The notes below the pieces were generated by a model that was not told the DNA's origin, searched no databases, and saw only the letters and a program-made list of their open reading frames with translations. Of a stretch of DNA of 9,247 bases, positions 5,867 to 9,247 are shown piece by piece (the first letter of the stretch is position 1; each line of letters opens with the position of its first letter). The stretch lies in the NCBI GenBank assembly GCA_017455085.1, contig JAFTBT010000021.1:1-9247 (forward strand). The letters run 5' to 3'. This DNA is from Synergistaceae bacterium. Lineage in GTDB: Bacteria; Synergistota; Synergistia; Synergistales; Aminobacteriaceae. A program made the position numbers and the translations under genes.

Positions 5867-5870
5867 CATC

Positions 5871-5912
5871 AAAAAACGCTGCGAAGTACCAGGTGAACGC
5901 ATACCCCGCAGC
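5871..5912 (-). terminator. Rho-independent terminator after the epimerase-like gene
   Basis: Minus-strand GCTGCGGGGTA (5902-5912) pairs with TACTTCGCAGC (5878-5888) as an 11-bp stem containing two G-U pairs around a 13-nt loop, followed by six T after one G. It starts 9 nt beyond the epimerase stop, a standard position. Confidence 0.75.
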
Positions 5913-5921
5913 AAAATCTTA

Positions 5922-6908
5922 CTAGTGTCTGTCTGAGGCCTGCTTGTGCATTTCCAGCTTCATGTCCTCCAGCATGGCAGTATACGAATATTCCGGCTCA
6001 TACCCCAGTTCTTTACGTGCCGGAGCAATATCCATAATGTACTGCGGAGCGTTGGGCTTATCGGGACGCATGATGATTCTGGACTTCTTCCCTTCAGGCC
6101 CGAAAACCTCAACCATGCCCTTCACCTGATCCAGCAGGCTCGTTCCGACTCCAGTGCCTACGTTGTAGTACCCCGAATCCCTGTCAACGAATACTGCCCT
6201 GTACATCATCTGGCAGAAATCTTTGACGTACACCATATCTTTCACGCGCGAAGGGTCTCCCCAGACTTCTATATCTTCACCGGCTACAGCGTGGTCAAGA
6301 ATGATTCTCCATGCTATTTTCCTCTTCACTCCGTCAACATAATAATAAGCGTCATCCACAGAGTAATAGTATATAGTCGGCATCCTGAAAATGAAGTTCT
6401 TAATACCGTAAACCTGATGATAGTTCTCGATTAGGTCGACAGCAAAATTCTTCGTCATGACATAAACGGTGTGGTCTGATGTGAAACTGAACTTGCGCGG
6501 CATGTCCACTCTGAGGAGGGTGTTGTCTTCGCTGTGATCCTTGATGTCCCCGAAACTCTGCGCGAAAATTATGCGGTCCGCTTTTGCCTGCCTACAGTAC
6601 TCCAGAATATTGAGAGTGCCTGTTATGTTCACGTCAATATACTTGTAGGGGTTGTAGCCTTCCATGCGTGCGGGCATGAGTCCTGCCAAATCCACCACTG
6701 CGAAAACTTCATCAGGCAGCTTGCGGAAATCGTCCCTGTTGGTGATGTCCACCCTGATGTACCGTACGCCGATGCGCTCGAAAAAGTCTGTATCGCGCCT
6801 TCCGATAGCAATAACCTCATAGCCTGAGTCTTTGCAGTGCTGCTTGAAGTACTCGATGAAGTAATTTCCTGTGCCTCCGCTTGCTCCGAAAACGATAATA
6901 TTCTTCAT
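5922..6908 (-). CDS. NAD(P)-dependent epimerase/dehydratase, extended SDR family
   Basis: Rossmann-fold enzyme probably acting on a nucleotide sugar, 328 aa from the ATG at 6906-6908. The N-terminal GASGGTG (8-14) is the dinucleotide-binding glycine motif. Other landmarks are RVDITNRDD (52-60), VVDLAG (71-76), AQSFGD (116-121) supplying a possible catalytic serine, and YVMTK (149-153), the YxxxK catalytic pair. Further on, EVWGDPSRVKDMVYVKDF and YYNVGTG match the substrate-side motifs of the GalE/RmlB-like group, so the exact reaction (epimerase, dehydratase or reductase) cannot be told. AGGAGG 8 nt upstream fixes this start over the alternative seven codons earlier. It is a single-gene unit with its own promoter and terminator, and carries a terminator hairpin in its leader. 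Confidence 0.85.
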   Translation of the reverse strand: MKNIIVFGASGGTGNYFIEYFKQHCKDSGYEVIAIGRRDTDFFERIGVRYIRVDITNRDDFRKLPDEVFAVVDLAGLMPARMEGYNPYKYIDVNITGTLNILEYCRQAKADRIIFAQSFGDIKDHSEDNTLLRVDMPRKFSFTSDHTVYVMTKNFAVDLIENYHQVYGIKNFIFRMPTIYYYSVDDAYYYVDGVKRKIAWRIILDHAVAGEDIEVWGDPSRVKDMVYVKDFCQMMYRAVFVDRDSGYYNVGTGVGTSLLDQVKGMVEVFGPEGKKSRIIMRPDKPNAPQYIMDIAPARKELGYEPEYSYTAMLEDMKLEMHKQASDRH

Positions 6909-6929
6909 GCTGCCAGCCTCCTGACGCAC

Positions 6930-6962
6930 AAAAAAGCCCCAGACTCATAACGAATCGGGGCA
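6930..6962 (-). terminator. Terminator hairpin in the leader of the epimerase-like gene
   Basis: Minus-strand GCCCC (6958-6962) pairs with GGGGC (6937-6941), and inside it GATTC pairs with GAGTC, with one bulged T and a 5-nt GTTAT loop. Seven T follow (6930-6936). It has the form of an intrinsic terminator, yet it ends only 7 nt before the epimerase Shine-Dalgarno, leaving no room for a promoter in between. It may end mrp transcripts, act as an attenuator, or both. Confidence 0.8.
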
Positions 6963-6999
6963 GAAATATTAACGTTCGTGGAAGCTAGAGAGACAAAAT

Positions 7000-7047
7000 T
7001 AGCTGTGGCTCGTGGCTCGTGGCTCGATTTTACTCACTTTCTGCATA
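7000..7047 (-). CDS. Possible 15-codon leader peptide upstream of the epimerase-like gene
   Basis: A short minus-strand frame reads MQKVSKIEPRATSHS and stops with TAA at 7000-7002. GGAGG (7059-7063) lies 11 nt before the ATG, a longish but usable spacing; a TTG only 2 nt from it is a poorer choice. Half of the codons come from the CGAGCCA triple repeat. It sits between an extended -10 promoter and the leader terminator, the arrangement expected of a transcription-attenuation leader. The codons show no obvious run for one amino acid, so any coupling to a specific aminoacyl-tRNA is unsupported. It may be fortuitous. Confidence 0.3.
7007..7027. repeat. 7-bp tandem repeat, three copies
   Basis: TGGCTCG on the plus strand (CGAGCCA on the minus strand) is repeated three times without interruption at 7007-7013, 7014-7020 and 7021-7027. 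It lies in the leader of the epimerase-like gene, inside the short candidate leader frame. Because the unit is 7 bp, gain or loss of one copy would shift that frame. Confidence 0.9.
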
Positions 7048-7080
7048 TCAGTCAATGCCTCCAACAAAAATTTTCATGGA

Positions 7081-7089
7081 TTATAGCAT
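7081..7089 (-). promoter_or_regulatory. Extended -10 promoter for the epimerase-like gene
   Basis: TGCTATAAT on the minus strand is a perfect extended -10 element, 9 nt beyond the mrp stop codon. No good -35 is visible, which is acceptable for an extended -10. The start would be near 7074, giving a leader of about 165 nt that contains the short frame, the 7-bp repeats and the terminator hairpin. Confidence 0.55.
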
Positions 7090-7098
7090 GAATTTGCA

Positions 7099-7896
7099 CT
7101 AGATTTTCTTCAGAGTGTTCACGAATCCGTCAAGGTACTTCACCGCATCAGAGTCCTCAATCTTTCCGGAGTCACATAGTCCCGCAAGAGCAGGCATAAT
7201 CGGAATCTCAGCGTCAATCTTCACGCCGGAAGTCTCACGCCCGAAAATGTAGTGCTTTTTCCCGCAGTCAGGACACTCAAAATACGCCATGTTCTCGACT
7301 ATTCCCAGCACAGGGATCTTCATGATCTCGGCCATTCTCAGAGCCTTATGCACAATCATTCCCACAAGTTCCTGCGGCGTGGTAACTATCACAATGCCCT
7401 TCAGCGGCAATGACTGGAACACCGTAAGCGGCACGTCTCCAGTTCCGGGAGGCATGTCCACAAACATGAAGTCAGTGCGTCCCCAGTCGACTTCCTCCCA
7501 GAATTGCTGGAGCACTCCTCCCAACACTGGCCCTCTCCAGACTACGGGGTCTCCCTCGTTCGGAAGGCAGAGATTCATGGAGACGACCTTAATGCCGTTT
7601 TTCGTGAGTGCAGGCTGAATCATATGCCCGTCAGAGAGTAACGCATCATGCAGGCCGAACATTCTCGGTATACTTGGCCCGGTGATGTCCGCGTCGAGAA
7701 TTGCGGTGCTGTGCCCCTTGTGAGCCATAGCGCAGGCCAACAGTCCGGTAACTAGGGATTTTCCGACTCCGCCTTTTCCGGAGACGACACCGATAACGTT
7801 TTTGACTCCGGGCTTCGGTGCGAAGAGCAGTGACTCTGCTGTACGTTCACCGCAGTTTGAGCCGCAGTGTTCGCAGTCGTGATTGCAGTTAGCCAT
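7099..7896 (-). CDS. Mrp/NBP35-type iron-sulfur cluster carrier ATPase
   Basis: Cytoplasmic P-loop ATPase of the Mrp/ApbC/NBP35 family, whose members bind and transfer [4Fe-4S] clusters. The 265-aa product starts with a cysteine cluster at residues 4, 8, 11 and 15 (CNHDCEHCGSNC). It then has the deviant Walker A GKGGVGKS (40-47), the LDADITGPS switch-like segment (67-75), DMPPGTGD (147-154) and a CPDC pair (208-211), the cluster-binding CxxC of the family. It overlaps the end of the NifX-like gene by 8 nt (ATGGCTAA), indicating translational coupling. The partner and this protein are a common pair in anaerobes, which suggests a joint role in Fe-S or metallocofactor assembly, though the client is unknown. 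Confidence 0.92.
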   Translation of the reverse strand: MANCNHDCEHCGSNCGERTAESLLFAPKPGVKNVIGVVSGKGGVGKSLVTGLLACAMAHKGHSTAILDADITGPSIPRMFGLHDALLSDGHMIQPALTKNGIKVVSMNLCLPNEGDPVVWRGPVLGGVLQQFWEEVDWGRTDFMFVDMPPGTGDVPLTVFQSLPLKGIVIVTTPQELVGMIVHKALRMAEIMKIPVLGIVENMAYFECPDCGKKHYIFGRETSGVKIDAEIPIMPALAGLCDSGKIEDSDAVKYLDGFVNTLKKI

Positions 7897-8260
7897 TGTG
7901 ATTTTCGCCTCCGTGATGATGCTCGTGGTCGTGGTCGCAATGAGGAGATACCTCGTAGTTCAGAGTCCCAGCTAGTAATTCTCGTACAGCCTCGTCAGGG
8001 TTGCCGGAGACTCCTGCGAAAAACTTTATGCCCAATTCCGAAAGTGCCTGCTGCATTCCTTCGCCGACCCCTCCGCAAATTACTGTGTCGATTCCGTGAG
8101 CCTTCAGGTATGGAGCGAGTGCGCCGTGACCGTTTCCGTCCGTGCCTATGACTTCGGAATGAGTGATAGTTTTTCCGTCAGAGTCGTAGAGCTTGAACTG
8201 CTGGGTTTTGCCGAAATGCTGAAAGATATTTGCGCCGTCAAAAGGTGCTGCAATTCTCAA
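7889..8260 (-). CDS. NifX/NifB-C-terminal-like (dinitrogenase iron-molybdenum cofactor) domain protein with His-rich tail
   Basis: Small 123-aa protein of the family that holds or carries metallocluster precursors (NifX, NafY and the NifB C-terminal domain). The fold signature is clear: MRIAAPFDGANIFQHFGKTQQF at the N-terminus, then DTVICGGVGEGMQQALSELGI and a GVSGNPDEAVRELLAG end. A His-rich tail (residues 107-121, with eight His and one Cys) is likely to bind metal. The start is TTG (8258-8260), with GAGGGGG about 10 nt upstream and no alternative ATG in frame. No nif structural genes are visible, so a nitrogenase role is not implied. It is 34 nt after udp and overlaps the Mrp gene. Confidence 0.85.
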   Translation of the reverse strand: MRIAAPFDGANIFQHFGKTQQFKLYDSDGKTITHSEVIGTDGNGHGALAPYLKAHGIDTVICGGVGEGMQQALSELGIKFFAGVSGNPDEAVRELLAGTLNYEVSPHCDHDHEHHHGGENHNG

Positions 8261-8285
8261 GATATATATTCCCCCTCAAAAATTC

Positions 8286-8315
8286 GTGATAGCTCTATGA
8301 TAAATCTTGTGTCAA
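8286..8315 (-). promoter_or_regulatory. Possible promoter for the NifX-like/mrp pair
   Basis: Minus-strand TTGACA (8310-8315), a perfect -35, is followed after 18 nt by TATCAC (8286-8291), a four-of-six -10. It overlaps the last codons of udp, so the TTGACA may be chance coding sequence. If real, it would uncouple the metallocofactor genes from udp. Confidence 0.35.
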
Positions 8316-9047
8316 TAAATTACGGATTGCTCCGACAGCTACACGTATTCCCCTGTCAGTGTCGAAGTCGTCAGGTTCGTGATAGCCTGCTGCCTTGCGT
8401 TCCTGATTCCAAATCACGTTAAGCACACTCCCGCACCGGACACCCAAAGCGTCAGCAACTACGAACATTGTTGCGGACTCCATCTCGCTGGCCAAGACTC
8501 CGAGCTTTTTCCATGCTTCCCATTTGTTGAGCAGCTCGTAACTCACGGGCATTCTCTGGGGGCTGTGCTGGCCGTAAAAAGAATCTTTGCACTGGACGAC
8601 TCCGGTGTGCCATTTTTCGCCGAGTGCCTGAGCAGAATCTACGAGTGCCTTCACGATTCCGAAGTCAGCAACTGCCGGATACTCTATCGGAGCGTATTCT
8701 CTGCCTGTGCCGTCATAGCGGACTGCTCCGGTTGGGATGACAATGTCCGAAGCCTTGACCTTCATGTTGATTCCGCCGCAAGTACCCACGCGGATGAAGG
8801 TGTTGACTCCGATAGCGCAGAGTTCCTCCATGGCGATCGCTGCACTTGGCCCGCCCATCCCTGTGGAAATTACGAGTACTCTTTCTCCGTCAAGAGTCCC
8901 TGTGTAGGTGGTGTATTCCCTGTTTTGTGCGACAAAGTGAGGGTTGTCGAGATACTGAGCGATTTTTTCGCTTCGTGCTGGGTCTCCCGGAAGTATGCAG
9001 TACTTGGCCGAGTCCTGTTCACTCAAAGCAATGTGATACTGTTTCAT
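8295..9047 (-). CDS. udp: Uridine phosphorylase
   Basis: Catalyses phosphorolysis of uridine to uracil and ribose-1-phosphate in pyrimidine salvage. The product is 250 aa, close to the usual length. Visible motifs are [13 protein letters not shown] (18-30) with phosphate-binding GDPx[17 protein letters not shown] (61-76), RVGTCGGI (86-93), the uridine-phosphorylase stretch [15 protein letters not shown] (154-168) and the nucleoside-phosphorylase signature [12 protein letters not shown] (187-198), with the ribose-binding EMES. The ATG at 9045-9047 has AGAGG upstream. The [10 protein letters not shown] motif separates it from purine nucleoside phosphorylase, although GTCGGI is nearer to forms seen in other members. 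It follows a promoter and precedes the NifX-like gene by 34 nt. Confidence 0.93.
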   Translation of the reverse strand: MKQYHIALSEQDSAKYCILPGDPARSEKIAQYLDNPHFVAQNREYTTYTGTLDGERVLVISTGMGGPSAAIAMEELCAIGVNTFIRVGTCGGINMKVKASDIVIPTGAVRYDGTGREYAPIEYPAVADFGIVKALVDSAQALGEKWHTGVVQCKDSFYGQHSPQRMPVSYELLNKWEAWKKLGVLASEMESATMFVVADALGVRCGSVLNVIWNQERKAAGYHEPDDFDTDRGIRVAVGAIRNLLTQDLS

Positions 9048-9081
9048 GATATTAACCTCTTTATGATTTCGGGATACTGTA

Positions 9082-9110
9082 AATTTAGTGCATGATTAAC
9101 TTTTCCGCAA
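9082..9110 (-). promoter_or_regulatory. udp promoter
   Basis: Minus-strand TTGCGG (9105-9110) and TAAATT (9082-9087) with a 17-nt spacer ending CATGCAC. The start would be near 9075, some 30 nt before the udp ATG. It lies just after the end of the upstream reading frame. Confidence 0.55.
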
Positions 9111-9115
9111 TGGCT

Positions 9116-9247
9116 TCACATCACCGCAAGCATTATGACTCTCGTGAGCCACGCCGCAATCCACGCCACCGCACACTGCCAAATCACTACACCCAACGCC
9201 CATTTTCCTCCGAGCTCCCTCCGGATCGAAGCCACCGCAGCAACACA
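9116..9247 (-). CDS. feoB: Probable FeoB C-terminus (ferrous iron permease, partial)
   Basis: The last 43 codons of a gene entering from the right edge, with a TGA stop at 9116-9118. The peptide contains VAAVASIRRELGGKWAL (residues 2-18 of the fragment) followed by a Trp/Ala-rich membrane helix (VVIWQCAVAWIAAWL) and a short hydrophobic tail. This matches the end of FeoB, where an RRE-(S/G)-x-KWAL segment precedes the final helix. FeoB is the GTP-regulated inner-membrane Fe(II) importer. Only a small piece is visible, so the name rests on this one motif; the G domain and gate regions lie outside. Another polytopic membrane protein cannot be excluded. Confidence 0.65.
   Translation of the reverse strand, partial: CVAAVASIRRELGGKWALGVVIWQCAVAWIAAWLTRVIMLAVM

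Noticed and set aside
5946..6434. A 162-codon plus-strand open frame opposite the epimerase-like gene
   Set aside because: Antisense to a well-supported SDR gene and without domain features.
7889..8260. Evidence of a nitrogen-fixation locus from the NifX-like domain
   Set aside because: The domain family is widespread in non-fixing anaerobes and no nifHDK-type gene is present.
8379..9095. A 238-codon plus-strand open frame opposite udp
   Set aside because: It lies antisense to a clear uridine phosphorylase gene, has a low-complexity Cys/Val/Ser-rich product with no recognisable motif, and no ribosome-binding site of note. It is a shadow of the real gene.

Overview
Every gene I can support lies on the minus strand, so the window reads from right (high coordinates) to left. 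It looks like a chromosomal segment of a mesophilic anaerobe with roughly even base composition. Tandem periplasmic amino-acid-type binding proteins, a NifX-like/Mrp pair and a possible ferrous-iron permease fit an anaerobic, amino-acid-using bacterium. The style resembles gut or rumen Synergistota, but that is an inference without a database search.

Right part (7099-9247): the last codons of a probable feoB, then udp (uridine phosphorylase), a NifX/NifB-like protein with a His-rich tail, and an Mrp/NBP35-type P-loop ATPase that overlaps the NifX gene by 8 nt. A promoter precedes udp, and a weaker one is possible inside the end of udp.

Middle (5011-7098): an extended-SDR nucleotide-sugar epimerase/dehydratase-like gene. 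It has an unusual leader: an extended -10 promoter, a possible 15-codon leader peptide holding a 7-bp triple repeat, and a terminator hairpin directly in front of the gene's Shine-Dalgarno sequence. The gene ends in a second terminator. Next is a 5'-truncated MATE-type transporter fused to a GHKL-like ATPase domain, with a C8 homopolymer near its broken end.

Left-middle (2194-5005): its own promoter drives three tandem paralogous secreted binding proteins. Their domain order is that of SBP_bac_3 cut at the lobe 1 to lobe 2 crossing and rejoined, so they appear circularly permuted. They are followed by a tRNA-Gly(CCC) gene with promoter and terminator.

Left (1-2065): secG, a nicotinate phosphoribosyltransferase, rplM (L13) and rpsI (S9, cut by the window edge) form a housekeeping operon with a promoter upstream of secG. 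A second promoter and a leader hairpin lie in front of rplM. A 37-bp-period direct repeat sits between secG and the tRNA. No gene-free stretch exceeds 300 bases.
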